Shown: positions 34,817-43,860, counted from the first letter of the stretch. The stretch: 64,000 bases of DNA from DATGPD01 sp041398565 (GCA_041398565.1 JAWKUN010000006.1:1-64000), one strand, 5' to 3'. Made by a program: numbers and translations. The notes: generated from the sequence alone by a model not told the origin.

Positions 34817-36154
34817 ATGACCCGTCTTCGCGTGTCGGCGCCTGGCGCCGTCCTTCTCGCGGCACTGACTCTCTCCGGCATCGCTCGCGCCCAGGGCATC
34901 CGAGCACTGACCAACAACACGAGCACGAGCGTGTGGTCGGCGCACGTGCGGATCAGCCCCGACGGCCTCTACGTGTACTACGACCTCGGCACCGTCTGGC
35001 ACCTCGACGCCTGGGACGGCAGCCTGCGAACGACGGTCCCGCTCATCGAGGGAGTCTGGTCGCGCACCAGCAGCGCGATCTACGGCAGCCGCACGACCGA
35101 CGTGGTCGAACGTCTGGCCGTGCCGAGCCTGACGTTGTCGCTGGTGGGCAACGTGCCCGGGCTGGTCGGCTTGCTGGGCACCGACGCGGCCGGCACCAAC
35201 CTCTTCGGCCTGCGGACCAACGCGGCGAACGCGCGCGTGGTTTTCCGCCTGCCGACGTCGGGCGGCGCGCCGGTCGACCTGGCCACCCTGCCCAACTTCG
35301 GCTTCGCCCACGCCGTCGACCCCACCGGAACCACGCTGCTGGCAGTCCACTCGCCGCGCCCGTTCGTCAGCGAGTTGATCGCGGTCGATCTGACGACCGG
35401 CTCGATGCGGACGATCGCGACCCACATGGCGATCCTGTCGGCCGTGTTCGCCGACGGCTATCGCGCCGCGGCCTGCGAGTTCTTCGATCCGGTGGCCGCC
35501 AGCGGCCGCGCCGACATCGTGTTCACCCCGGTGAACGGATCGGGCAATCCGATCGTCATCAGCAACGGCAGCGCGCCGGTGGCGGCGGACCCGTCGGCGC
35601 AGATGCTGGCGTTTCCCGACTACGACCCGCTCGCCTACGAGACGCCGGTGGTGATGGACTCGCGCGGCGGCGGCCAGGTGTTCCTCGACGGCGGCCGCTG
35701 GCTGAGCGTCAGCGCCATCAGCATGAGCGGCAACGGCCGCGTGGCCTTCGCCGCCGCGGAGACCGTGAACAGCCAGTTCCTGCCACCGCAGGTCTACGTC
35801 GCCGAGCTCGACCGCGAACTCGGAGTGTCGCCGCTGCCGGCGCTCGGCGGACCGGCTCGCCTCGAGCTGCCGCTGCGCGCGGGCGAAGCGGGCGCGATCG
35901 CACTGAGCACGGGGGTCGCCTTGCCGACGACGATCCCGGGGTTCGGCGGACAGTTGTTCCTCGACAGCAGCCTCCTGGTCGTCGCCGCCGGAGTCGGTAG
36001 CGGGAGCGCCCCGCTCGCCGTGACGTTCTCGCTGCCCAACGATCCCGTGCTCGAGGGCCGTCCCTTCTTCCTGCAAGGCGTGCGCGTCGACCCGGGCCTC
36101 AACCGCAGCGAGCTGACGCGGTTGGCGCAGCTCATGGTGCCCTTCCCGCGCTGA
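34817..36154 (+). CDS. secreted hypothetical protein with planctomycete C-terminal module
   Basis: A 445-residue protein with signal peptide ending LTLSGIARAQ. The middle has repeated strand motifs such as ISPDGLYVYYDL, VDPTGTTLLAVHS, ADPSAQMLAFPDYD and SMSGNGRVAFAAAE. The spacing and the S-x-D/N-G-x-x-V/L-A-F pattern suggest a TolB/WD40-like beta-propeller of about six blades. The last 100 residues (LGGPARLELPLRAG to the end) correspond to the recurring C-terminal module. The ATG is preceded by a TATCTT box 6 nt away and no Shine-Dalgarno sequence, so leaderless translation is likely. It is convergent with the selenoprotein candidate, 13 bp apart. The function is unknown. Confidence 0.78.
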   Translation: MTRLRVSAPGAVLLAALTLSGIARAQGIRALTNNTSTSVWSAHVRISPDGLYVYYDLGTVWHLDAWDGSLRTTVPLIEGVWSRTSSAIYGSRTTDVVERLAVPSLTLSLVGNVPGLVGLLGTDAAGTNLFGLRTNAANARVVFRLPTSGGAPVDLATLPNFGFAHAVDPTGTTLLAVHSPRPFVSELIAVDLTTGSMRTIATHMAILSAVFADGYRAAACEFFDPVAASGRADIVFTPVNGSGNPIVISNGSAPVAADPSAQMLAFPDYDPLAYETPVVMDSRGGGQVFLDGGRWLSVSAISMSGNGRVAFAAAETVNSQFLPPQVYVAELDRELGVSPLPALGGPARLELPLRAGEAGAIALSTGVALPTTIPGFGGQLFLDSSLLVVAAGVGSGSAPLAVTFSLPNDPVLEGRPFFLQGVRVDPGLNRSELTRLAQLMVPFPR

Positions 36155-36167
36155 CCCGCGCGCGGCC

Positions 36168-37340
36168 TCAGCGCCGCTCGAGAGTCAGCTCGTGCACCAG
36201 CATCCGCTTCGGCCAGATCCGGATCGGCTCGTGCTTGCGGCCGAAGCCCGGAACCGGCTGCTCCATGAGGTAGAGCTTGCCGCCCTCGCTGGCCAGGGCG
36301 CGCACCGGGTAGGCCACGGGCACGCTACGTCGCACCTTGCCGGTGCCGGGGTCGACGAAGTGCAGCGCCTCGCGCGACCCGAGCACGAACGATGCGCCGT
36401 CGAAGGTGAGACCCGAGACGTAGCGCACGCTCAACGCGAGCGTCTTCTCCACCTCGCCCGTGACCGGGTCGAGGCGGTGCAGCTTGCCCGACGACTCCAG
36501 CACGAACAGCTTGCCACCGTGGCAAGCGAGGCCGAAGGCGCCCGAGTACTTGTTCTTCTTGTTGGCTTCGGTCACGAGGCTGCGGCGCACCGCCCCGGTG
36601 CTCGGATCGAGTTCGTAGAGCGGATCGCCCTTGGTCCAGCCGTAGGTGAGGGCGAAGAGGCGCTCGCCGTCGCTGGCCAGGTCGCGCACCATGGCCGGCA
36701 GGCGCGCCTCGTGCTCGACGGCTCGATCAGAACCCAAACGGTAGAGCGTGTTCCCCTGCGCCACGAACATCTTGCCGCCGCAGAAGGCAATGCCGTCGGG
36801 GCCACCCTCTTCGGGTGCAGCGAACGTCTCGACCTCGCCCTCGGCACAGATGTGCTCGGCACGCGGTGCGGGTTCGTCCCACGCCTTGCCGGCGCGGAAG
36901 CGCTCGTAGCGCTCGAGCGCCTCGTCGACCTGCGGCATGAACTTGTCGACACCCAGGAAGCCGGCCCAGCGGTGCACGTTCTCGTCGCTCGGGCCCAGCA
37001 CCAGCAACGACGGGTAGGCGTTCACGTGCATGCGCTTGGGCAGGTCGGGAGTGTGGTCGCGGTCGACCCACACCCAGTGGAAGGCCTGCAGCTTCGCCAC
37101 GACCGTGGCGTTGCCGAACGCTTCGCGTTCGAGCACCTTGCACCAGTGTCAAGTCTCGAAGGTGAAGTAGGCGACGACCGGCTTGCCATCGCGCGCCGCC
37201 GCCGCGTGCGCGGCGGCGAGGTCGGTCTCCCAGACGAGGCCGGGCGTGGCCACCGCCGCCGGCTTCTGCGCGCCGAGCGCCGCGGGCAAGACGAGGATGC
37301 TGGCGCCGACGAGCCCCAGCGTGCAGAACGAGGTGGGCAT
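36168..37340 (-). CDS. candidate exported selenoprotein: thioredoxin fold (UHWC) fused to beta-propeller; TGA at 37149-37151 read as Sec
   Basis: A single 391-codon frame with one internal TGA (codon 64). The signal peptide is residues 1-24 (MPTSFCTLGLVGASILVLPAALGA). Reading TGA as selenocysteine gives AYFTFET-U-HWCKVLEREAF. The U falls where thioredoxin-like proteins with a C-H-W-C motif have their first catalytic cysteine; Cys67 is the resolving residue. The strand before it (KPVVAYFTF), the Asp-rich strand after it and NAYPSLLVL with cis-Pro110 complete a thioredoxin fold to about residue 145. Residues 150-385 are an NHL/PQQ-like propeller (GPDGIAFCGGKMFVAQ, YELDPSTGAVRRSL, HRLDPVTGEVEKTL). 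A hairpin 18 nt after the TGA fits a bacterial SECIS element. It is probably a periplasmic redox protein. An ordinary nonsense mutation is the alternative, less likely because the downstream frame is intact and well conserved in style. A TACCAT box lies 8 nt before the ATG. Confidence 0.8.
37115..37131 (-). promoter_or_regulatory. candidate bacterial SECIS hairpin
   Basis: In the mRNA, CGAACGC and GCGTTCG form a perfect 7-bp stem around a GAA triloop. The loop begins at nucleotide +25 after the TGA. Known bacterial SECIS rules place the apical loop about 16-37 nt downstream, allow 3-14 nt in the loop and require a G in its first two positions. All three conditions are met. GGUG/CGCC below an internal loop can extend the stem. 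It lies in frame over codons for L-E-R-E-A-F-G. Confidence 0.7.
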
Positions 37341-37348
37341 GAACGGTC

Positions 37349-37354
37349 ATGGTA
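37349..37354 (-). promoter_or_regulatory. candidate -10 box (TACCAT) of the selenoprotein gene
   Basis: On the minus strand TACCAT lies 8 nt before ATG 37340. No Shine-Dalgarno sequence intervenes, which is consistent with a leaderless or nearly leaderless mRNA. Confidence 0.38.
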
Positions 37355-37439
37355 AGGGATTCGTGGCATCGGAGCCGGCCCCCTCTCCGCCCGCGAAGGT
37401 CATCCCCACCGCGGAGAGCCATCGGCGCCGCTCCGCCGC

Positions 37440-37982
37440 CTACTTGGCCGGCAGATAGCGCGCCGGGATCGGGCCGGCGTCGCGCTCTTGCTCCCACAGC
37501 ACGTGCAGCACCCACCACCGCCCGTCCTGCTGCACGAGCTGGATCGAGTTGATGCCGCGCATGAGCGGCTCCGCGTCGGCGGCCGCGCGACGCGCTTCGT
37601 ACGTGCTGAAGACCTGGGCCATGTCGCCGAACGCGTCGGTGTGGCGCGCGATCTCCGTCTCGAAGAACCCGTCGCGCTCGAGCATCGGCCCGGAGCGTTT
37701 CACGTAGTCGTCGACGGTCAGCACCAACGAGCGCATGCCTTCCTTGGCCTTGACCAACGCCACCAGGCGGGCGTCGGGCCGGAACAGCGAGCGCATGCGC
37801 TCCCAGTCGCGCGCCTGGCCGGCGGGCCCGGAGATCACGTCGTAGAGTGCCTTGACGACGGCATCGACCGACTCCACATCGGCCGCCGCCGCCACCGCAG
37901 CGGCGGGCTCGACCTTGGGCGCTTGGTCTTGGCGGGGAACGAAGGCGGTGGCGGCGAGAGCGAGCGGCAGGACGAGACGCAT
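37440..37982 (-). CDS. exported NTF2-like (SnoaL/DUF4440-type) protein
   Basis: A 180-residue protein. The N terminus MRLVLPLALAATAFVPRQDQ is a short export signal, followed by an Ala-rich linker. From residue 38 the pattern is that of the NTF2-like cone fold: SVDAVVKALYDVISGPAGQA, DWERMRSLFRPDARLV, VDDYVKRSGPML, FFETEIARHTDAFGDMAQVFSTYEAR, RGINSIQLVQQDGRWWVLHVLWEQE. Members range from enzymes to ligand-binding proteins; no catalytic residue can be singled out. It lies 99 bp upstream of the selenoprotein candidate on the same strand, so co-expression is possible. A dispersed repeat occupies the divergent gap upstream. Confidence 0.85.
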   Translation of the reverse strand: MRLVLPLALAATAFVPRQDQAPKVEPAAAVAAAADVESVDAVVKALYDVISGPAGQARDWERMRSLFRPDARLVALVKAKEGMRSLVLTVDDYVKRSGPMLERDGFFETEIARHTDAFGDMAQVFSTYEARRAAADAEPLMRGINSIQLVQQDGRWWVLHVLWEQERDAGPIPARYLPAK

Positions 37983-38331
37983 GCGGCTTCTACGAGGATC
38001 GGTTGGCAGCCGTGAGGGCGACGCGGGGAACGAGGGCCTTCGGGCGCCCGAGCCAACCGGCTGCGCCGGCTTCCTTGGTCGGCACTGCTGACGATCGCCC
38101 CTGCGATCGCGAGCCCTTCGGGCTCAGGTCCAAAGCCCTTCGGGGGCGATAGCTCTCGAGGCGGCGAAAGACCTGCCGGCATCCGTCCGCGAGCGGACCT
38201 GCGAGCGGGAATCGGGTTCGTCGACGCTGCCGTCCCCACGTATGGAACTCCGTACCTCTCCGGGTCTTCCGCTGCGAGCCAGACGGATGACCGCAACGCC
38301 GGGCCCTGGCCGGGCCTCAGGATCGTCCCCC
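37983..38331. other. divergent intergenic region, 349 bp, holding a dispersed repeat
   Basis: The gap lies between the NTF2-like gene and the BNR-repeat gene. Repeat copy 2 is at 38049-38125. Frames that cross the region, including an ATG at 38242 in frame with the BNR gene, give Arg/Pro-rich noise before the signal peptide. Confidence 0.5.
38049..38125 (-). repeat. dispersed intergenic repeat, copy 2
   Basis: A 77-bp element, inverse to copy 1 (12259-12332). The shared core includes CCGAAGGGCTCGCGATCGCA and, further on, CAAGGAAGCCGGCGCAGCCG. Relative to copy 1 it has a 3-bp insertion near the middle. Confidence 0.7.
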
Positions 38332-41300
38332 GTGAAACCGTCCCTCGCCTCCCACCTGCAGACCTCGTGCAGGCTTCTCTCCCTGGCTCTGCTCGCCAGC
38401 CTCGCTCCGACCCAAGACCCCGGCTCCGAGATCGAACCGAAGGAGCCCGGCGGCGAGGCGAAGGCGTCCGAGGCCAAGAAGCCCGACTTCTCCGGTCTGC
38501 GCTTCCGTGAGATCGGCCCGGCATCGACGTCGGGTCGGATCGGCGACATCGCCATCCACCCTGCAGCGCCGCACGTGTGGTACGTCGCAGCGTGTTCGGG
38601 CGGCGTCTGGAAGACCAGCAACGCCGGCACCTCGTGGACTCCGATCTTCGACCACCAGGGTTCGTACTCGATCGGCTGCGTCACCATCGCCCCCGGCAAC
38701 CCCGAAGTGATCTGGGTCGGCACCGGCGAGAACAACAGCCAGCGCAGCGTCAGCTACGGCGACGGCGTCTACCGCTCGGCCGACGGCGGCAAGAGCTTCG
38801 AGAAGGTCGGGCTCGGCGACTCCGAGCACATCGGGCGCATCGTCGTCCATCCACTCGACGCCGACGTGGTGTGGGTGGCGGCACAGGGTCCGCTGTGGAA
38901 GAGCGGCGGCGAGCGCGGCGTGTACAAGACCAGCGACGGTGGCAAGACGTGGCGGCGCACGCTGCACGTCGACGACGACACCGGCGCCAACGAGGTGTGG
39001 ATGGACCCGCGCGACCCGCACCTGCTCTACGCCACCACCTACCAGCGCCGACGCACGCAGTGGACGCTGGTCGACGGCGGCCCGGGCTCGGCTGTCTGGC
39101 GCTCGACAGACGGCGGCGAGACGTGGACCAAGACGACGCGCGGACTGCCCGGCGTCGACCTCGGCCGCATCGGCCTGGCGGTGTCGCCGGTCGACCCCGA
39201 CGTGGTGTACGCGGTGGTCGAGGCAGCGCAGGGCCAGGGCGGCTTCTACCGCAGCAGGAACCGCGGCGTGAGCTGGGAGAAGCGTGGGCCCTACGTGTCG
39301 CCCGGACCGCAGTACTACAACGAGCTGGTAGCCGACCCGTGCGACGTGGACCGCGTCTACGCCATGGACACGCTCATGCAGGTGTCCGACGACGGCGGCG
39401 CCACGTTCCGCCCGCTCGGCGAGCGCCACAAGCACGTCGACAACCACGCCCTCTGGATCGCGCCGGGCGACTGCGACCATCTGATCGCCGGCTGCGACGG
39501 CGGCGTGTACCAGTCGTTCGACCGCGGCGCGACCTGGGCGTTCTGCGCCAACCTGCCGGTCACCCAGTTCTACAAGGTCGGCCTCGACATGGACCTGCCG
39601 TTCTACCGCGTCTACGGCGGCACGCAGGACAACTACTCGCTGGGCGCCCAGGTGCGCAACGACACCGCTCACGGCATCGGCAACGAGGACTGGTTCGTCA
39701 CCGTCGGCGGCGACGGCTTCCAGACGCGCGTCGACCCGACCGACAGCAACATCGTGTACTCGGAGTGGCAATACGGGGGGCTGGTGCGCTTCCACCGTGA
39801 CACCGGCGAGCGCGTCGACATCCAGCCGCAGCCCGGCCCCGGCGACCCGCCGTACCGCCTGCACTGGGACGCACCGCTCATCATCAGTCCGCACGCACCG
39901 AGCCGGCTGTACTTCGGCGGCCAGTTCCTGTTCCGCAGCGACGACCGCGGCGATTCCTGGCGCAAGGTCAGCTCCGACCTGACGCGGCAGATCGACCGCA
40001 ACACACTGCCGGTGATGGGACGCGTGCAGAGCGTCGACGCCGTGGCAAAGAACGCGTCGACTTCGTTCTACGGCAACATCGTCGCCCTCGACGAGTCGCC
40101 GCGGGTCGAGGGCCTGCTCTTCGTCGGCACCGACGACGGGCTGGTGCAGGTCAGCGACGACGGTGGCGGCGCCTGGCGCGAGATCCAGGAGTTCCCCGGC
40201 GTGCCGGCGAACACCTACGTCAGCGACCTGTGCGCGTCACCCCACGACGACGATCGCGTGTATGCGTCGTTCGACAACCACAAGGCCGGCGACTTCGCGC
40301 CGTACCTGATGCGCAGCGACGACCGCGGCCGCACGTGGACCTCGATCGCCAGCGACCTACCGGCACGCGGCACCGTGTACTGCGTCGCCGAAGACCACGG
40401 CTGCAAGGACCTGCTGTTCGCCGGCACGGAGTTCGGCGTGTACTGCTCGCGCGACGGCGGCGGCCGCTGGCTGAAGTTGGGCGGTGGCCTGCCGACGGTC
40501 TGCGTGCGCGACCTCGCTCTGCACCCGCGCGAGCACGACCTCGTGCTGGCGACCTTCGGCCGCGGCTTCTGGGTGCTCGACGACTACTCGCCGCTGCGCA
40601 CCGCCAACGACGACGTGCTGGCCGAGGAAGGCCACCTCTTCGCGCCGGCGCGGCCGGCATGGCTCTACGTGCCCCGCGCTCCCCTCGGCGGCGCCGGCAA
40701 GGCCTTCCGCGGCGAGACGCACTTCCTGGCGGCGAATCCACCGTTCGGCGCCGTGTTCACCTACCACCTGAAGGACGGCTACAAGACACGCCAGCAGGTG
40801 CGACGAGAGGCGGAGAAGAAGGCCGCGAAGGCCGGCGAGGACACCCCGTACCCGAGCTGGGAGGAGCTGCGGGCCGAGGACGACGAAGACGCGCCCGAGC
40901 TGCAGCTGGTCGTCACCGACGCCGCCGGCCACGTGGTGCGACGCGTCGACGCGCCGACCGGCAAGGGTCTCCATCGCGTGGCGTGGGATCTGCGGCGACC
41001 GGCTCCCAACCCCGCCGGCGGATCGCCCAGACGCGGCGGCGGCAGCGGCTTGCTGGTGGCTCCGGGTCGATACACCGCCGCCCTGCAGCTCACCGTCGAT
41101 GGCGAGGTTCGCGTGCTCGGCACGCCTCGCAGCTTCGAGGTCGCCTCGTTGCCGGGGCGCGAACGGGATGCCGACACATGGCGGGCGCGCGAGACGTGGG
41201 CCGCGAAGGCGCACGACCTGGCACGCCGCACGCGTGGCGGCGCGCGCGCACTGTCCGAGCTGGAGACCCGCGTCGCCGCACTGCGCGCTGCGCTCGACGA

Positions 41301-41646
41301 CACGACGGGCGCACCGCTCGACGAACTGGCGCACCGCGCGCGCTCCCTGCGCGACGAGCTGCGGCGCCTGCACACCCGCATGTTCGGCGACGAGACCCTC
41401 TCCGGCCGCAACGAGCCGGCGCTACCGGGTCTCGCCGGGCAGGCCAACCGCGTGATCGCCAGCACCGACGACACCACGCAACCACCGACAGCGACGCACG
41501 CGGCGCTGGCCGCCAGCCTTGCCGAGACCCTGGCAACGTGGCTCGAAGACCTGGCTGGCAGCGAGCAGCGGCTGCGCGAGCTGGAGGACGCCGCCGAGCG
41601 CGCAGGCGCACCGTGGACGCCAGGTCGGCTGCCAAGGCACCGATGA
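38332..41646 (+). CDS. secreted BNR/YVTN-repeat 'glycosyl hydrolase-like' protein
   Basis: A 1104-residue exported protein of the family usually annotated as WD40/YVTN/BNR-like or VPS10-domain glycosyl hydrolase. After the leader (CRLLSLALLASLAPTQD) comes the family opening LRFREIGPASTSGRIGDIA. It has many Asp-box blades, for example GGVWKTSNAGTSW, GVYRSADGGKSFEKV, GVYKTSDGGKTWRRT, AVWRSTDGGETWTKT and LMRSDDRGRTWTSI, forming two propellers to about residue 760. A C-terminal sandwich and helical segment follow (GKGLHRVAWDLRRPAPNP, then a coiled region). Despite the name, activity is unproven in the family. The GTG at 38332 was preferred over ATG 38242 because it places the signal peptide near the N terminus. 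It is monocistronic. Confidence 0.9.
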   Translation: MKPSLASHLQTSCRLLSLALLASLAPTQDPGSEIEPKEPGGEAKASEAKKPDFSGLRFREIGPASTSGRIGDIAIHPAAPHVWYVAACSGGVWKTSNAGTSWTPIFDHQGSYSIGCVTIAPGNPEVIWVGTGENNSQRSVSYGDGVYRSADGGKSFEKVGLGDSEHIGRIVVHPLDADVVWVAAQGPLWKSGGERGVYKTSDGGKTWRRTLHVDDDTGANEVWMDPRDPHLLYATTYQRRRTQWTLVDGGPGSAVWRSTDGGETWTKTTRGLPGVDLGRIGLAVSPVDPDVVYAVVEAAQGQGGFYRSRNRGVSWEKRGPYVSPGPQYYNELVADPCDVDRVYAMDTLMQVSDDGGATFRPLGERHKHVDNHALWIAPGDCDHLIAGCDGGVYQSFDRGATWAFCANLPVTQFYKVGLDMDLPFYRVYGGTQDNYSLGAQVRNDTAHGIGNEDWFVTVGGDGFQTRVDPTDSNIVYSEWQYGGLVRFHRDTGERVDIQPQPGPGDPPYRLHWDAPLIISPHAPSRLYFGGQFLFRSDDRGDSWRKVSSDLTRQIDRNTLPVMGRVQSVDAVAKNASTSFYGNIVALDESPRVEGLLFVGTDDGLVQVSDDGGGAWREIQEFPGVPANTYVSDLCASPHDDDRVYASFDNHKAGDFAPYLMRSDDRGRTWTSIASDLPARGTVYCVAEDHGCKDLLFAGTEFGVYCSRDGGGRWLKLGGGLPTVCVRDLALHPREHDLVLATFGRGFWVLDDYSPLRTANDDVLAEEGHLFAPARPAWLYVPRAPLGGAGKAFRGETHFLAANPPFGAVFTYHLKDGYKTRQQVRREAEKKAAKAGEDTPYPSWEELRAEDDEDAPELQLVVTDAAGHVVRRVDAPTGKGLHRVAWDLRRPAPNPAGGSPRRGGGSGLLVAPGRYTAALQLTVDGEVRVLGTPRSFEVASLPGRERDADTWRARETWAAKAHDLARRTRGGARALSELETRVAALRAALDDTTGAPLDELAHRARSLRDELRRLHTRMFGDETLSGRNEPALPGLAGQANRVIASTDDTTQPPTATHAALAASLAETLATWLEDLAGSEQRLRELEDAAERAGAPWTPGRLPRHR

Positions 41647-41827
41647 GGCGAAGGTAGCCGACCCACCGAGCGCCGCTCGCGCTTCTCGGAAGCGCTCCAT
41701 CGGCCTGCCGCCGACCTCAGCGCGTGGAACGCGTCGCGACTCCGCTTGCTGGCCCTCGAGGCGCGCCCGCGTCAGCGGGCGCCTGCTCCAAGGACCGCCG
41801 AGCCCGGCCCCTCGCCTCGACCGTTCC

Positions 41828-42925
41828 CTAGTAGACGACCAGGATAGGCGCCATGGCGGCGGCGCGGTCGCGACCCAGACAGTAGAGGTGGTTCCCCTGC
41901 ACCTTGACGTCGTCGACGCGGAAGCCGGGCGGGATCACCAGCAAGGGCACCGCGGCGCCCGGGATCGAGGCGTCGAAGAAGGCCAAGAAGTCGATGTCGG
42001 TGGTGCCGATGCGGATCAGCCCCCACACCACGGCGATGTTGGTCGAGGGCACGAACGTCACACCGTCGAAGAACAGGCTGGTCGACGGTCCGAACACCGT
42101 GTTGATCACCGGCGACGTCACCACCGAGATGTCGATCGCACGCAGGCCGTCCCAGCCGAGCGCGCTCAGCAGGTTCGTCTGCACCGCGTTGCTCTCGATG
42201 TCCTTGTCGGTGTACGTCTGCACGAAGGGATGGGTGACGGTGTTGATCAGGATCGGCGCGCCCGTGTAGCCGTTGGTGCTGTAGACACGCAGCACGCCGT
42301 CGAGGTTGTCGTTGTTCTGGTCGCCCCACTGCCACACGATCCGGCCGTCCTGACTGACGGTCAGCGCGCGACCCGCAGCCGCGGTCATCATGTGCTCGCC
42401 GACGAAGGAGACGCCGCCGGAGTCGAGGCGCCAGATCTCCAGGCCGCCTTGCGTGGTCGGCGACGTGTGCTGCTCGCCGTAGAGGACGTAGGTCACCCCC
42501 TGGTGGAAGTAGGTCTTCAGGCCTTCGTGGCTGTAGTTCGTCGCCGAGAAGCCGAGCGCCGGCAGCGGCCCGGCGAGGCTCGGCATCGTGGCATCCCACA
42601 CCTGGAGGCCGCCGAAGCGGTGTGCTGACACAAGCCGGCCACCGAAGTCGGGCGTGTACACGGCGTCGCAGTACTGGTCACGGGTGATCGTGGCCGGCGC
42701 GCCGACGGTGGGCGCCAGCGGGTTGGTGACGTCGACGGGGATCTGCCGGCTCTGCTGCGTCATCGAGCAGATCGCGTGCAGGCCGACCGGGTTGGGCACC
42801 ATCACGATGCTGCGCGGGATGGGGGTGGGCGAGACCGTGCTGAGAACGGTGGTCGAGAGCCCGTACTGAGCTGCGGCGGGGGCGGCGAGGACGAACGAAA
42901 TGGCGAGAAGGCGGTTGGAACTCAT
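41828..42925 (-). CDS. secreted hypothetical protein, probable beta-propeller
   Basis: A 365-residue protein with signal peptide MSSNRLLAISFVLAAPAAAQ. Repeats such as RQIPVDVTNPLAPTVGAPAT, GGLQVWDATMPSLAGPLP, GGLEIWRLDSGGVSFVG, GVLRVYSTNGYTGAPIL and IDFLAFFDASIPGAAVPL have the L-x-V/I-W/F-D-x-[ST]-x-P character of LVIVD-like propeller blades. It is probably extracellular; no catalytic motif is seen. An AGGTG ribosome site precedes ATG 42925. Unlike most secreted proteins here it lacks the long C-terminal module. It lies convergent to the BNR-repeat gene. Confidence 0.75.
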   Translation of the reverse strand: MSSNRLLAISFVLAAPAAAQYGLSTTVLSTVSPTPIPRSIVMVPNPVGLHAICSMTQQSRQIPVDVTNPLAPTVGAPATITRDQYCDAVYTPDFGGRLVSAHRFGGLQVWDATMPSLAGPLPALGFSATNYSHEGLKTYFHQGVTYVLYGEQHTSPTTQGGLEIWRLDSGGVSFVGEHMMTAAAGRALTVSQDGRIVWQWGDQNNDNLDGVLRVYSTNGYTGAPILINTVTHPFVQTYTDKDIESNAVQTNLLSALGWDGLRAIDISVVTSPVINTVFGPSTSLFFDGVTFVPSTNIAVVWGLIRIGTTDIDFLAFFDASIPGAAVPLLVIPPGFRVDDVKVQGNHLYCLGRDRAAAMAPILVVY

Positions 42926-43127
42926 CGGAACACCTGAGAGTCGTGGTTTTCGCAAGCGCGGCGGCCGCGTGCCGCCACCGAGGGTGAGATGGCTCGGGAG
43001 CACCCGTGGATGACGAGTGGGTGCAGTTTTTTGTGGGCCGAGAGCACGGGCCCTCGCCGAGGGCGGTGGATGGCGCCAAGATGCCGCTCGTTCGCTCGCG
43101 CTCTCGGAGCACGTCCCTACGTTCACC

Positions 43128-43673
43128 TTGCCCAGATTCATCGCCCTCCTGCGTGGCATCAACGTCGGCGGCCGCCGCAAGGTGCCGATGGCCGACCTCC
43201 GCGCGCTCTGCACCGCCGCGGGCTTCGCCGACCCCTGCACCTACATCCAGAGCGGCAACGTCGTGTTCGTGGCCAGCGGCAAGGCGGCAGCGCTCGAGCG
43301 GGAACTCGAGCAGGCGCTTGCCCAACGCTTCGGCTTCGAGGTGGACGTCGTCGTGCGTGGCGCCAAGCAGTGGCAGACGCTGCTGCGCAGCAACCCCTTT
43401 CTCGACGCCGCGCAGAAGGCGCCGAACCACCTGCTGGTGGGCCTGTCGAAGCGCCCGCTGCGGAGCGATGTGGTCGAGTCGCTGCAGCCGAAGACGAGCG
43501 TCGGCGAGCAGGTGGCCGCGGCGGGCGGGGCGCTGTGGATCCACTGCGCGCACGGCATCGCGGATTCCAAGCTCACGGCCCCATCCATCGACCGCGCCGC
43601 CGGTTCCGCCGTGACCGCGCGCAACTGGCGCACGGTGCTCGCGCTGGCCTCGATGGCGGACGTGACCGCCTAG
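43128..43673 (+). CDS. DUF1697 family protein
   Basis: About 181 residues. The opening PRFIALLRGINVGGRRKVPM is the DUF1697 signature. TYIQSGNVVFVASGKAAAL and the C-terminal TARNWRTVLALASMA also match the family. These are small cytoplasmic alpha/beta proteins of unknown biochemistry. The start is uncertain: TTG at 43128 places the motif at residue 2 and gives the usual family length; earlier GTG or TTG codons would add an Arg-rich extension. It lies on the plus strand between a divergent secreted-protein gene and the kinase gene. Confidence 0.82.
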   Translation: MPRFIALLRGINVGGRRKVPMADLRALCTAAGFADPCTYIQSGNVVFVASGKAAALERELEQALAQRFGFEVDVVVRGAKQWQTLLRSNPFLDAAQKAPNHLLVGLSKRPLRSDVVESLQPKTSVGEQVAAAGGALWIHCAHGIADSKLTAPSIDRAAGSAVTARNWRTVLALASMADVTA

Positions 43674-43840
43674 AACGCCGGCCAGCGACCGCGGCGACTG
43701 TCCCTGAAGACCGGGCGGCCGTCGAACCGACATCTCCTCGTGGCCCGGCGACGCGGCACGAAGTGACATGGCGCATCCACCCCTAGGCCCCCGACCGACG
43801 AGTCCGCCGCTCGACGGTCGGCTCGGTGCGGCTGCGACGC

Positions 43841-43846
43841 TAGATT
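43841..43846 (+). promoter_or_regulatory. candidate -10 box (TAGATT) before the large kinase gene
   Basis: TAGATT lies 14 nt before ATG 43861, which would leave a 7-8 nt leader. No Shine-Dalgarno sequence is visible in that stretch. Confidence 0.3.
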
Positions 43847-43860
43847 CCGCACTTTCCCTG

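Noticed and set aside
37149..37151. TGA as an ordinary nonsense mutation making a pseudogene
   Set aside because: The frame beyond is open for 326 codons with intact fold motifs, the TGA replaces exactly the redox Cys, and a SECIS-like hairpin follows.
43118..43123. TACGTT as a -10 box for the DUF1697 gene
   Set aside because: Only 4 nt before the TTG start chosen, too close for a transcript start at or before the codon.
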